Of a DNA stretch of 64,000 nucleotides, positions 36,228-45,429 are shown piece after piece. The notes below the pieces were generated by a model, which had not been told where the DNA came from, ran no database searches, and saw nothing but the letters and a program-made list of their open reading frames with translations. Every line of letters starts with the position of its first letter. Positions within the stretch are counted from its first letter, which is position 1. Source of the DNA: Prevotella illustrans (GTDB lineage: Bacteria > Bacteroidota > Bacteroidia > Bacteroidales > Bacteroidaceae); contig NZ_JAERMS010000002.1 in NCBI RefSeq assembly GCF_017426725.1, positions 1-64,000 of the forward strand. Direction: 5' to 3'. Made by a program: the position numbers and the translations under genes.

Positions 36228-37751
36228 TTATTGATGTTGTTCCCTTAGTAAATCATTCACCACCTTAACCGGATTAAAAGTGCTGAGAGGAACTTCAACG
36301 AAAATCGTATTCCAATCGCTCATGGCGCCATTCCAAAGTCCGGGAAGTTCTAATGCCTTCAGTTCTTTTCCATTCTTACTTTTATGGCTGATGAAACCGG
36401 TGCTATGGTCCACGTAATCCGGAAGATTGAATTTCTCGCCCTTATAATTATAGACCGCGCACACCAGATCGACCGGATTAAAATGCGTGCCATTGGTAAA
36501 CATCTTGACAAACTCCTTATTATTGGTGTCGATCTGACTGCTTTCAAGAATTTGGAGGCTTGTCGTTCCGTCCTGATTATAAACAATAAAAGGACCGCCT
36601 CCGGGTTCACCTACATTTTTAACAACGCCACAGACACGCATGGGGCGATTCAACTTTTGCTTCAGATAGCAAGTCAAATCGGCATCTTCCAACTCTTTCA
36701 GGTCATCCTTTCTGCAATACAAGTCTCGTTGTAAAAATCTGACAATTTCTTGCAGTAACTCGTGTGAATATTCTCCGCTATCCAAAACCTTTAAATATTC
36801 AAAAGTCTTGGCCTGCTTCTCTACAAGAACCCCTGCGATAACCTCTTTGTAAGTTATCGTGCCGGTTTTGAATTTGTCAGGAGTTACATTATCGATATTT
36901 TTTACAAAGATAATATCAGCATTGACATCGTTCAAGTTCTCAATCAAGGCGCCATGCCCCCCGGGACGGAAGAGCAGGGAACCGTCTTCATTTCTGAAAG
37001 GGGTATTGTCAGGATTTACCGCGATCGTATCGGTGCTGGCTTTCTGTTCTGAAAAAGAAATATTCAATTTCATCCCATACTTTTTCTCTATGCCGGGCGC
37101 TTTCTTATTTACTTTCTCCTTAAATAATTCCAGGTGCTCGTGACTGACGGTATAATGCACGTTTGCCGTATTGTTGGCATTTGCATACAAGGCTGCTTCC
37201 ACCAAATGCTCTTCCATCGGAGTACGATCCTCATCATGGTAATGGTGAAACAGGATGAGTCCTTTGGGCAGCTGCCCGTAATTCAGGCCGCATGGCAACA
37301 ACAGGTTTTCAACAATGGCTTTGTAATGAGTGGAATCGAGAAGTTCTGTGATTGTCTTGCCTTGATTTTTAAGGCATGCTTCATTCAGTGCATTATAAAA
37401 AGCAAATTTCGTAATGTGTGTAAAGAATTCCTTTTCATAATCGGTTTGCGGTGTATCATAATCCGCGGAAAGAAACGCGAATAAATCCTTAAACATTCTG
37501 CTCGCGGCACCGCTGGCAGGAACGAACTTCAAGATTTGTTTCTTTCCGCCCGCCCGATAATCTCTCCACCTTTTTTGGTATTCTTCCTTTTCTTGTTCGG
37601 AAACTCTCAAAACGCCGGCGTCAATTGTTGCTGCGCCTTTAAGTTTCAAATAAGGGAATCCCTCTGACAGTTGTCTCAGTTGGTTAAAGACTTGGGATTC
37701 GGTCATCCCCCGTTTCTCAATCTGAATTTTATCAATTTCTGTTAGTAGCAT
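36228..37751 (-). CDS. DUF4301 protein, possible nucleotidyltransferase fold, 507 aa
   Basis: A Bacteroidota protein of unknown function (DUF4301). What can be seen: KFVPASGAASRMFKDLFAF near residue 75 is spaced like the N-terminal nucleotide-binding loop of sugar-phosphate pyrophosphorylases (LAGG-GTR). RPGGHGALIENLNDVNADI near residue 263 and VKNIDNV near residue 285 resemble the GHG and NVDN/D motifs of UDP-sugar pyrophosphorylases. I infer a large pyrophosphorylase-like GT-A fold. It lies between dedA (17 bases) and relA (15 bases), so it is cotranscribed with them. No signal peptide. Confidence 0.8.
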   Translation of the reverse strand: MLLTEIDKIQIEKRGMTESQVFNQLRQLSEGFPYLKLKGAATIDAGVLRVSEQEKEEYQKRWRDYRAGGKKQILKFVPASGAASRMFKDLFAFLSADYDTPQTDYEKEFFTHITKFAFYNALNEACLKNQGKTITELLDSTHYKAIVENLLLPCGLNYGQLPKGLILFHHYHDEDRTPMEEHLVEAALYANANNTANVHYTVSHEHLELFKEKVNKKAPGIEKKYGMKLNISFSEQKASTDTIAVNPDNTPFRNEDGSLLFRPGGHGALIENLNDVNADIIFVKNIDNVTPDKFKTGTITYKEVIAGVLVEKQAKTFEYLKVLDSGEYSHELLQEIVRFLQRDLYCRKDDLKELEDADLTCYLKQKLNRPMRVCGVVKNVGEPGGGPFIVYNQDGTTSLQILESSQIDTNNKEFVKMFTNGTHFNPVDLVCAVYNYKGEKFNLPDYVDHSTGFISHKSKNGKELKALELPGLWNGAMSDWNTIFVEVPLSTFNPVKVVNDLLREQHQ

Positions 37752-37768
37752 AAATAATCCTCCGTAAT

Positions 37769-38398
37769 TTATTTCTTGTGTATATATGTTAATAGTTTCT
37801 TGAAGGCAAAATACATGATTGCCAATAAAAGTATACCGATGATTGCATATTTTATATATTCACTATAAGACTCTATGGCTTCGCCAAGTTTATCCTCCGG
37901 AACGATGGAAAACAAATACCAGCCAAGGAAAGCGAGAATACAATTCCAAACACCGGCACCAATCGTGGTATAGAGAATGAATTTGCCATAGTGCATCTTG
38001 GCCAGACCTGCCGGAATAGATATAAGGTGACGAATACCGGGAATCAATCTTCCCGTTATCGTGGCAACCATACCATGATTGTTAAAATAGGATTCGCTTT
38101 TCTCAACTTTCTGCCTGTTGAGCAGACATACCTTTCCCCACTTGCTTTCCGCAAAACGATAGATAATGGGGCGACCTAAATAATAGCCCGCAAGGTAATT
38201 GATTGTCGCGCCGCAATCAGCGCCTAATGTTGCCAAAAGAATGACGAGCCAGATGTTCAAGTTGCCTCCTGCCGCGTGATAGGCAGCCGGAGAAACAACC
38301 AATTCTGAGGGAACAGGTATGACTGTGCTTTCCAACATCATCAGAAACCAGACGGTGAAATAATTGAGATTGCTTAAAAGGTAAGAGAGTACGGACAT
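37769..38398 (-). CDS. DedA family membrane protein, 209 aa
   Basis: DedA/SNARE-associated proteins are inner-membrane proteins with roles in lipid-carrier recycling and envelope homeostasis; some flip undecaprenyl phosphate. Several hydrophobic segments and re-entrant loops are visible. The family marks are ESTVIPVPSELVVSPAAYHA near residue 23 (E and PVPSE), the GADCGATINYLAGYYLGR segment near residue 58 and the FNNHGMVATITGRLIPGIRHLISIPAGLAKM segment (arginine-containing R-PGIR motif) near residue 105. It leads the dedA-DUF4301-relA-DUF1460 run. No clean -7 element is found upstream. Confidence 0.92.
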   Translation of the reverse strand: MSVLSYLLSNLNYFTVWFLMMLESTVIPVPSELVVSPAAYHAAGGNLNIWLVILLATLGADCGATINYLAGYYLGRPIIYRFAESKWGKVCLLNRQKVEKSESYFNNHGMVATITGRLIPGIRHLISIPAGLAKMHYGKFILYTTIGAGVWNCILAFLGWYLFSIVPEDKLGEAIESYSEYIKYAIIGILLLAIMYFAFKKLLTYIHKK

Positions 38399-38453
38399 TT
38401 CTTGATATATAAAATGTTACTTATTATTCTCGCATGACATTTGGAATAGGGGA

Positions 38454-38521
38454 GAGACGCTCATGCGTAGCGTCTTGGGGCGCGAAAACAAATTGAGCCA
38501 TAGGATTCATCCATGGCTCAA
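38454..38521 (-). terminator. Hairpins after glnS
   Basis: TTGAGCCAT (38493-38501) pairs with ATGGCTCAA (38513-38521), followed on the minus strand by TTTGTTTTC, the likely glnS terminator, starting 7 bases past the stop. A second 7-bp hairpin (38455-38461 with 38469-38475, AGACGCT arms) lies just beyond. Confidence 0.7.
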
Positions 38522-38527
38522 CTGTAT

Positions 38528-40240
38528 TTATTTGGTACTAAGTTTTGCCCATGTATCTTTTAGGCCTACTGTCTTATTAAAGACAAGATGGTCGACTACA
38601 GCGTCCGGATCCTTCATGAAATATCCGATCCGTTGGAACTGCAAATACTCGCCGGGCTGCTTTTCGGCCGCCCAGTTTTCTACATAGCAATTATTCCTTA
38701 CGATATAACTGTCTTTATTAAGCAATTCCAAAAACTCGCGCTCATCGGAAGACGGATCTTCCACAGAAAAGAGTCGGTCATATTCACGAACCTCAGCTTT
38801 CTGGCAATCGTCGGCAGATACCCAATGCAGCGTGCCTTTTACTTTTCTGTTAGCACCGCTCTCTCCGCTCTTGCTCGTCGGATCGTACTCTGCCTGAATC
38901 TCTATGACATTGCCGTCCTCATCCTTTGTGCAGCCGGTGCACATAACGATATAGGCGTTTTTCAAGCGAACCTCTTTGCCGGGGGTCATACGGAAGAATT
39001 TCTTCGGCGCTTCTTCCATAAAATCATCACGCTCTATCCATAAATTCTTTGAGAAAGTTATTGTATGAGTACCATCCTGCTCGTTTTCAGGATTGTTTAC
39101 TGCAACCAAATCCTCTTTTAAATCATTGGGATAATTAGTTATAACGAGCTTCACGGGATCGAGTACGGCGCTCACGCGGCAGGCTCTTTTATTTAAGTCT
39201 TCGCGCACGCACGACTCCAATAACGCGATGTCATTCAAGGCGTCAAATTTCGTATAGCCGATAGAATCAATAAAGTTACGAATACTCTGTGGACTGTAGC
39301 CTCTGCGCCGCATTCCACAGAGTGTCGGCATACGTGGGTCGTCCCAACCATTGACCAAATTCATATCCACCAGGGCATGCAACTTACGCTTGCTCATAAC
39401 CGTATAGGTCAGATTAAGACGGTTGAATTCTATCTGCCTGGGTCTGTAATTTGCTTGATTGTCATTTTCTTTTTCCAACAAGAAATCGACAAACTTGTCG
39501 TATAATGGGCGGTGGGGAACAAACTCGAGCGTACAGATACTATGCGTCACGCCTTCAAAGAAATCGCTTTGCCCATGCGCAAAATCATACATGGGATAGG
39601 CGTGCCATTTCGTCCCCGTGCGGTGGTGTGGCGTGTGAATGATTCTGTACATGATAGGATCACGGAAGTGCATGTTCGAGTTCGCCATGTCAAGCTTGGC
39701 ACGAAGCACCATGCTTCCTTCCACGGCTTCGGGGGTATTCATCTGTTCGAACAGACGAAGATTCTCCTCGACAGGTCTGTCTCTGTAGGGACTGGCAGTA
39801 CCGGGACTGGTCGGGGTACCCTTCTGGTCAGCGATTTCCTGCGCAGTCTGTTCATCAACGTAAGCATAACCTTTTTGAATCATCCAAACCGCAAACTCCC
39901 AGAGCTTATCAAAATAATCGGAAGCATAGTAAATATTTTGCCACTTGAAGCCAAGCCACTCTATATCATTTAAGATATTCTCGACATACTCTGTATTTTC
40001 CTTGCTGGGATTCGTATCATCAAATCGCAAATTACAAACGCCATGATATTTTTCTGCTATTCCAAAGTCCATGCAGATAGCCTTTGCGTGCCCTATATGA
40101 AGATAGCCGTTAGGCTCTGGCGGGAAACGAGTTTGGATTCGTCCGTTGTTTTTTCCTTCCTCCAAATCTTTTTCAACAAGTTGTTCTACAAAACTTATTC
40201 CACGTTTATCCTCTTTGGGTAATTCTTCTGTAACTGCCAT
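38528..40240 (-). CDS. glnS: Glutaminyl-tRNA synthetase, 570 aa
   Basis: It charges tRNA-Gln with glutamine (class I). PPEPNGYLHIGHAKAI carries the HIGH motif at residues 48-51, and VMSKRKL near residue 275 is the KMSKS equivalent. The catalytic DDTNPSKE segment is near residue 70 and the GlnRS-typical RFDDTNP and YDFAHG motifs are present. The two C-terminal anticodon-binding beta-barrels are complete, ending NKTVGLKDTWAKLSTK. Length agrees with bacterial GlnRS (about 555-580). Its own full promoter and terminator make it monocistronic. Confidence 0.97.
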   Translation of the reverse strand: MAVTEELPKEDKRGISFVEQLVEKDLEEGKNNGRIQTRFPPEPNGYLHIGHAKAICMDFGIAEKYHGVCNLRFDDTNPSKENTEYVENILNDIEWLGFKWQNIYYASDYFDKLWEFAVWMIQKGYAYVDEQTAQEIADQKGTPTSPGTASPYRDRPVEENLRLFEQMNTPEAVEGSMVLRAKLDMANSNMHFRDPIMYRIIHTPHHRTGTKWHAYPMYDFAHGQSDFFEGVTHSICTLEFVPHRPLYDKFVDFLLEKENDNQANYRPRQIEFNRLNLTYTVMSKRKLHALVDMNLVNGWDDPRMPTLCGMRRRGYSPQSIRNFIDSIGYTKFDALNDIALLESCVREDLNKRACRVSAVLDPVKLVITNYPNDLKEDLVAVNNPENEQDGTHTITFSKNLWIERDDFMEEAPKKFFRMTPGKEVRLKNAYIVMCTGCTKDEDGNVIEIQAEYDPTSKSGESGANRKVKGTLHWVSADDCQKAEVREYDRLFSVEDPSSDEREFLELLNKDSYIVRNNCYVENWAAEKQPGEYLQFQRIGYFMKDPDAVVDHLVFNKTVGLKDTWAKLSTK

Positions 40241-40261
40241 ATTTCATTATAATTAATAATG

Positions 40262-40291
40262 CAAAAGTAATAGAAAAGTATCAATTCACAA
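40262..40291 (-). promoter_or_regulatory. Full promoter of glnS
   Basis: On the minus strand TTG (40289-40291), 19 bases, TACTTTTG (40262-40269); ATG 21 bases downstream. Confidence 0.75.
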
Positions 40292-40319
40292 AATAAAAGC
40301 TCTCCCTATATTTATCATA

Positions 40320-40973
40320 TTACATCATGAGCATGTCTCCAAAGAAATCCGGACGATGGAAATCCGGTTTTTCAATATCGATTTTATTCCATGACAAGAA
40401 ATGGGGTTGGCTCAGTTTGTCGCCGCATTTGTAGACGTTGGCTTTCAGTTTCATACCGTCAAAGCTCCGGATGTTTGATTGAAACCATGCTTCTTTGGGA
40501 ATGACAAGAACCATATTCCATGAGAAATCTCCTTCAACAAGCGCTATATCATCCGAACCTAAAGAACTCCATCTCATCACTTTATCAAGAACAGCCGCTG
40601 GAGCTAATTGTCTGCCTTCGCGCGTAGGGCCACATCCGATGAGCAACCTGCCCGTACAATTACATTCCATATTATAGTAGAAGTTATCGCCGGGGAGCTG
40701 TGAGAAGAATTCACAGCAAGAGTCTTCCCACACCTTACCATTATCACGACCGGCTACCGAAGCGATACTGGTCTCTCTCACACGATATTCTATAATCAGA
40801 CTTTGAGCTGTATGTGCCATGCGAAATGAAAACGCCGGTTTGTAAGGATAATCTGTCGACCAGTTAGCGTTAGTCACATCAGTATATGCCACATGCCGCT
40901 CATCCAGCAATTTGATTGCCGTGCTGAAATCTTGGGGCTGCGTTTCGAGCCTGCTCACTTCTATATTTTCCAT
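40320..40973 (-). CDS. CBM9-like carbohydrate-binding protein, 217 aa
   Basis: A single family-9-like carbohydrate-binding module, cytoplasmic by sequence (no signal peptide). The jelly-roll pattern is recognisable: FSFRMAHTAQSLIIEYRVRE near residue 48, the V-ED-CCEFF motif (KVWEDSCCEFFSQ) near residue 82, YYNMECNCTGRLLIG, and FSWNMVLVIPKEAWF near residue 148, ending in a conserved LKANVYKCGD...FLSW-KID...DFHRP segment. Stand-alone proteins of this kind occur throughout Bacteroidetes without a known role. It has a -7 element at 41002-41009 and appears monocistronic. Confidence 0.82.
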   Translation of the reverse strand: MENIEVSRLETQPQDFSTAIKLLDERHVAYTDVTNANWSTDYPYKPAFSFRMAHTAQSLIIEYRVRETSIASVAGRDNGKVWEDSCCEFFSQLPGDNFYYNMECNCTGRLLIGCGPTREGRQLAPAAVLDKVMRWSSLGSDDIALVEGDFSWNMVLVIPKEAWFQSNIRSFDGMKLKANVYKCGDKLSQPHFLSWNKIDIEKPDFHRPDFFGDMLMM

Positions 40974-41001
40974 AAAACGATATTTGTATGATTATTTCTT
41001 G

Positions 41002-41009
41002 CAAACTTA
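41002..41009 (-). promoter_or_regulatory. -7 element of the CBM9-like gene
   Basis: On the minus strand TAAGTTTG, 28 bases before the ATG. No TTG at the standard distance. Confidence 0.5.
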
Positions 41010-41316
41010 CGAAAAAACAATATAATATTTGAAAGAAATAAGAAGTTTAACGTAAATCGACTTTTCCGCGGTAGTCTATTGATACAGGAGAGTTGGTATA
41101 GGATTTTGTCGGCGGTTTGAGCGCCGGAATCTAGTTAAAACATCTAAAAACTTAAAATATTTTTGTCGATGAATCGTCTATGTCAGTGAAAGGTATTTAG
41201 TACAAACAAGACGAAAAATGAAAATGGCGATGTGTGCTATGCTAATATGAATTTGCTCTGACCGACTATTATCCGCACAATATTTATGATGAACTAATTA
41301 TAAAAAAGAAAACGAT
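41010..41316. other. Intergenic region between divergent genes
   Basis: Just over 300 bases between the CBM9-like and nitroreductase-like genes. TATTTTTG at 41158-41165 (plus strand) fits the -7 consensus but lies 151 bases before the next ATG and has no -33 partner. I see no gene, repeat or strong hairpin otherwise. Confidence 0.5.
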
Positions 41317-41979
41317 ATGGGTATAAAAGAAGCGATAAGCGCGCGTCACATGGTGCGTAAGTATACGGACAGGCCGATACCGGCTGACATCGTTGCAAAA
41401 CTGAATGCAAGAATCGAAGAGATTAACAAGAAGTATGGCGTGAACATAGCCCTCGTGACAAACGTCGAGTTATCACCGATATGGGGAATCATACGACTGT
41501 TCCGCGCCAAAGGAGTGAAGAACTATCTCGTATTATCAGGTCCCGACATTTCTAATATAGAGGAACTGCTGGGTTACACAGGAATAGCTCTCGTGCTCTA
41601 CGCTCAGACAATCGGTTTGAATTCGTGGTGGATAGGCGGAACTTACAGTAAAAGCGCTGCCCGGCGAAATTGTGAAGGTACTGTGCTGAATGGCATAATA
41701 GCCGTTGGCTATGGCGCAAGTCAGGGTGTTCCTCATAAGTCGAAAACACCGGAGGAAGTAAGCCGTTATGATGGCAATGCTCCCGAATGGTTCACGAATG
41801 GAGTAAATGCAACGCTGCTTGCGCCAACTGCTTTGAATAAACAAAACTTCATGATTGTCGGCAAAGGCAATGAGGTGAGCATCACTTGCGACAATGGTCG
41901 TTGGAGCAATACGGATCTTGGAATTGTAAAATATCATTTCGAGGTTGGAGCCGGAAAAGAGAACTTCACGTGGAAGTAA
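41317..41979 (+). CDS. Nitroreductase-like flavoprotein, 220 aa
   Basis: It resembles the putative TM-nitroreductase group (PF14512 type). The N-terminus AISARHMVRKYTDRPIPADI holds the FMN-binding SxRxxRxY pattern, and the central GYTGIALVLYAQTIGLNSWWIGGTY segment near residue 88 matches the A-x-x-G-L-x-x-x-W-I motif of nitroreductases. A second conserved stretch is GIIAVGYGASQGVPHKSKTPEEVSRY near residue 125. The C-terminal 50 residues (ATLLAPTALNKQNFMI) complete the fold. Cytoplasmic FMN-dependent NAD(P)H oxidoreductase is expected, with unknown substrate. It stands alone, upstream of the cassette; no link to it is evident. Confidence 0.87.
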   Translation: MGIKEAISARHMVRKYTDRPIPADIVAKLNARIEEINKKYGVNIALVTNVELSPIWGIIRLFRAKGVKNYLVLSGPDISNIEELLGYTGIALVLYAQTIGLNSWWIGGTYSKSAARRNCEGTVLNGIIAVGYGASQGVPHKSKTPEEVSRYDGNAPEWFTNGVNATLLAPTALNKQNFMIVGKGNEVSITCDNGRWSNTDLGIVKYHFEVGAGKENFTWK

Positions 41980-42190
41980 ACCTTTATCAAAACTTAATGT
42001 GGTAAAGCTATTGATAATTTCCAAAGAGGGAATTATCGTGATAGGATTATCATGTTGTACTATGAATTTATTTGACAAAGAGCAGTAAAAAAGTGGCAAT
42101 ATTTAAATTCAAAAAGGATTTCGGCGAGAAAAACGGCAGGAATTTGAATATTGTGTTAACCATTGATTACCAATAACTTAAATACAAAAT

Positions 42191-42280
42191 AGCTATTGCG
42201 TGGAGGTATATCTCCTTGCAATAGCTATGCTTTTGCAAGCTCAAAGGGCTGCGATTGGAATATAATAGCAGCCCTTTGAG
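42191..42280. repeat. Two adjacent strong hairpins
   Basis: Hairpin 1: AGCTATTGC (42191-42199) with GCAATAGCT (42218-42226), with an inner GGAG/CTCC pair (42202-42205 with 42212-42215). Hairpin 2: a 13-bp perfect stem, 42240-42252 with 42268-42280 (CTCAAAGGGCTGC arms), loop 15. Hairpin 2 is built from two units of the 22-bp-spaced repeat family in opposite orientation. They lie about 210-300 bases past the nitroreductase-like stop. Confidence 0.8.
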
Positions 42281-42323
42281 CACGAGAAAACTGCAAAATA
42301 GGGGAGTGAAAGGGCTGCTTTTA
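42219..42323. repeat. Second array of the 22-bp-spaced repeat family
   Basis: Units lie at 42219 (contains AGCTATGCTTTT), 42241 (TCAAAGGGCTGCGATT), 42263 (TAATAGCAGCCCTTTGA, inverted type) and 42307 (TGAAAGGGCTGCTTTTA). All offsets are multiples of 22 (0, 22, 44, 88); position 42285 is unoccupied or degenerate. The units are the same types as at 19245-19327. The rest of the 590-base gap (41980-42190, 42324-42525) shows nothing clear. Confidence 0.8.
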
Positions 42324-42525
42324 CAATGAGAACCCTTGAACAAGAAGCATAAAAAGTACTAAAATAGGGTATTAAATGGCTATTGGAGAAAAATATTTGC
42401 GCTAATTGACAAAATAAATAAGGTCGTTTTTTATGAGCAAATGTTTACAAAAGGAAAGTTCTCTGAGCAGTAAGCGTGAGAGCTATATCGTACCCGACCG
42501 GTTGCAAAATAATCATTTTTAGGTA

Positions 42526-42556
42526 TTGATAATGATGTTAAATGGCCTTAACTTTG
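42526..42556 (+). promoter_or_regulatory. Full promoter of the TonB receptor cassette
   Basis: TTG (42526-42528), 20 bases, TAACTTTG (42549-42556). The receptor ATG at 42600 is 43 bases downstream. It is the only strong promoter visible for the cassette. Confidence 0.7.
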
Positions 42557-42599
42557 TTTCATAAATACATTGTCTTTAGATGCGCATATCCTTTATCTG

Positions 42600-45395
42600 A
42601 TGGATTTAAGATACATTTTTACCGTTTTGTTTTGTTGGGGTTCGCTGAACTGTGTAGGACAGAAATACGTCAATGTGAGTGGTGTTGTGACTGATGTCGC
42701 GGATAAAAGCACGCTTGCCGCGGCCACCGTTTCTTTTCAAGGCAAGCATTCAAGAGCCACGCTGGCCAATGCCAACGGGCGTTTCTCCATTGATGTGGTG
42801 GCCGGCGAAAGCTACGTGATGAAAGTGAGCTATGTAGGGTATGAACCTTATAGGCGCACGGTGACTTTTACCAAAAGCACGATCTTGAACGTGGGGCTGA
42901 AGGCCAACCTCCGTCTCAGTGAGGTGACGGTCACGGCCAAAGAGGCCCAAGGGCTCGTCACCAAGTCAGTTATCGGGCGGGACGCGATGAACCAGCTACA
43001 GCCCAACAGTCTGGCCGACCTTATGGAGTTGCTGCCGGGAGGTTATTCCAAAGACCCGAACATGGGCGTGGCCAACACGATAGCCTTGCGCGAAACGGGA
43101 AGCCTGACTGCCGGAGGGGCCTTGTCGCATAACAATGCCTTTGCCATATCGTCGCTCGGCACGCAGTTTGTCGTGGACGGCACACCCATCAATACCGATG
43201 CCAACCTGCAATTCTCTCCGCTTTCCGACACGCAACACATCACTTCGGGGGGTGGGGCGGAAAATTATCGCAACATCACCAACAAGGGCGTGGACATGCG
43301 TACGATAGGCACCGACGACATTGAGCGCGTGGAGGTGATACGGGGAATACCCTCGGCGGAATATGGAAACCTGACCAGCGGTATCGTAAACATCAAGAAG
43401 ATACGCCGGAAGATACCGCTCTCGGCTCGTTTTAAAGCCGACGGCTACAGTAAGTTGTTCTCCCTGGGGAAAGGCATCGCCATCGGGAATGGTGACAGGC
43501 GGGTGCTCAATGTAGACCTCGGTTATCTGGATTCGAAGGTAGACCCTACCGACAATCTCGAAAACTACAAGCGGTTGAATGCTTCGCTGCGCTACACATT
43601 CAGGAAGACGACGGCGGGACAAGCGGAATGGAAGTGGGAGTCGGCACTCGATTATTCCGGCTCTTTCGACAACAGTAAGGCTGACCCCGATCTCAACTAC
43701 GGGCGCATCGACGAATACCGATCCAACTACAATCGTATGGTCTTCACCAACAGCTGGTCGCTGAAGCGCGAAAAGGGGCTGCTCCGCGAGATAGAAGTCA
43801 ACAGCTCCGTGGCGCAGCAGCTGGACCGTCTGCGTGAGAGACGTCTCGTGGCCCCGCAACGCTATGGCATCGTGCCCACGGGATGGGAGGAAGGAGAACG
43901 TGAGGCCGCTGCCGTCTATGCCGAATATGTGGCCGATTATCTGTGCGACGGCAAACCCTTCAACGCCTGGCTTAAAGCCAAGGGACTGCTCCGGTTGGAT
44001 GTAGGTAAGGTGGAAAACCGCCTGAAGGTGGGCCTCAACTGGGACTTTTCCAAGAACTACGGCGACGGACAGGTGTACGACATGAGCCATCCGCTCAGTG
44101 TGAACGGCTGGTCGGCCAGGCCGCGGCGCTATAAGGATATTCCCGGACTGCAAAATCTGTCGGCCTTTGGCGAAGAAAACTTCATGGCGAAGATTGGGGG
44201 TAGCGTGCTGGAAGGCATGTTCGGAGTGAGGCTGAACACCATGCCGGGACTTGACAAGCGTTTTGAAATGAGCGGAAAGGTGTATGCCGACCCGCGCGTC
44301 AACCTCAACTGGCGGTTGCCCTATCTCACGGTCGGGGGTAGTCCGCTACGCCTTGCGCTCGCCTCGGGATGGGGGCTGACGACAAAAAATCCCACACTTA
44401 ACTATCTCTATCCTGACAACTACTACAGCGACTTCGTAGAACTGGCCTACTACGACACCCAGAATCCCGAGCGCGACAGCCGCTTTGTGGTGATGAGCTA
44501 CCGACAGGATCCTACGAATTATGCCATCAAGCCGGCCCGTAATCGGAAATGGGAGGTGCGATTGGATGTAGACTGGAAGGAGAACTCGCTGAGCGTGGAC
44601 TATTTTTATGAGCAAATGACCTCGGGCTTCAGATACTCCCGCATCTACGGTGACTATCTATACAAGAAATATGACGCCACGCAGATGTCCGCCGCAACGG
44701 ACTGGCGCACGCTGCCTTTTGAGAATAGACACGTGCTCGACGGCTATCAGCAGGCATCGAACGGCAGCAAGATGGTGAAACAGGGCGTCGAACTGCAATT
44801 CACTTCCGCTCGCGTCCGCGCCCTGCGCACCCGCTTCAATGTCAGTGGAGCATGGTTTCACACCACCTACACCAACAGCCAGCCGATGTTCGACCCCGTG
44901 AGCACCGTGATAGACAACCGCCCCGTGAGCGAGTCATACGTAGGACTCTACGACTGGAACGACGGGAGGGTGAACGATCGGGTGAACACCAACTTTACGC
45001 TCGATACCCAAGTGCCCGAATGGGGATTCATCTTCACCACGTCGGTGCAGTGCATGTGGCTCATCAAGACGAAGCGGCAGGAGAAGAGCGGCTACCCCAT
45101 AGCCTACATTTCGGCGGCCGACGGTAAGGTGCACCCATACACTTCGGAGAGCGAGCAGAATGTCTTCCTGAAGCAGTTGGTGCAGACCTATAAGGAAGAT
45201 ATGTTCCGCCCGTTCACGGTGCCGATGTCGATGATCGTCAACCTCAAGGCTACCAAGCGCATCGGGCGCTACATGCGTTTGTCTTTCTTTGCCAATAAGA
45301 TATTGGATTACCTGCCCGATTATAAGTCTAACGGTAAGGTGATACGCCGTAACGCTTCGCCTTATTTCGGGGTGGAGGCCAATCTTACGATATAA
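42600..45395 (+). CDS. TonB-dependent outer membrane receptor with carboxypeptidase-like N-domain, 931 aa
   Basis: An active outer-membrane importer driven by TonB. The start is placed at MDLRYIFTVLFCWGSLNCVG (42600), giving a signal peptide; an upstream TTG at 42570 is less likely. Residues about 25-105 form a CarboxypepD_reg-like domain (VSGVVTDVADKSTLAAATVS, YVGYEPY). The plug domain follows (VVDGTPINTDANLQ, DDIERVEVIRGIPSAEYGN near residue 245, LTSGIVNIKK), then a 22-strand barrel ending in SPYFGVEANLTI. There is no neighbouring SusD gene, so it is not a glycan-utilisation pair. GC is clearly above the window average (hand-counted lines 53-58%). It leads the five-gene cassette. Confidence 0.93.
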   Translation: MDLRYIFTVLFCWGSLNCVGQKYVNVSGVVTDVADKSTLAAATVSFQGKHSRATLANANGRFSIDVVAGESYVMKVSYVGYEPYRRTVTFTKSTILNVGLKANLRLSEVTVTAKEAQGLVTKSVIGRDAMNQLQPNSLADLMELLPGGYSKDPNMGVANTIALRETGSLTAGGALSHNNAFAISSLGTQFVVDGTPINTDANLQFSPLSDTQHITSGGGAENYRNITNKGVDMRTIGTDDIERVEVIRGIPSAEYGNLTSGIVNIKKIRRKIPLSARFKADGYSKLFSLGKGIAIGNGDRRVLNVDLGYLDSKVDPTDNLENYKRLNASLRYTFRKTTAGQAEWKWESALDYSGSFDNSKADPDLNYGRIDEYRSNYNRMVFTNSWSLKREKGLLREIEVNSSVAQQLDRLRERRLVAPQRYGIVPTGWEEGEREAAAVYAEYVADYLCDGKPFNAWLKAKGLLRLDVGKVENRLKVGLNWDFSKNYGDGQVYDMSHPLSVNGWSARPRRYKDIPGLQNLSAFGEENFMAKIGGSVLEGMFGVRLNTMPGLDKRFEMSGKVYADPRVNLNWRLPYLTVGGSPLRLALASGWGLTTKNPTLNYLYPDNYYSDFVELAYYDTQNPERDSRFVVMSYRQDPTNYAIKPARNRKWEVRLDVDWKENSLSVDYFYEQMTSGFRYSRIYGDYLYKKYDATQMSAATDWRTLPFENRHVLDGYQQASNGSKMVKQGVELQFTSARVRALRTRFNVSGAWFHTTYTNSQPMFDPVSTVIDNRPVSESYVGLYDWNDGRVNDRVNTNFTLDTQVPEWGFIFTTSVQCMWLIKTKRQEKSGYPIAYISAADGKVHPYTSESEQNVFLKQLVQTYKEDMFRPFTVPMSMIVNLKATKRIGRYMRLSFFANKILDYLPDYKSNGKVIRRNASPYFGVEANLTI

Positions 45396-45429
45396 ACACA
45401 ACCTGCTAATGACTGAAAGGAATAAGAAT

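Noticed and set aside
42570-42599. TTG start for the TonB receptor
   Set aside because: The ATG at 42600 gives a normal signal peptide immediately; the extension is polar and non-conserved in style.
42996-44153. 385-residue antisense frame inside the TonB receptor gene
   Set aside because: Same reason: the plus strand encodes a clear plug and barrel, and the antisense peptide has no recognisable domain.
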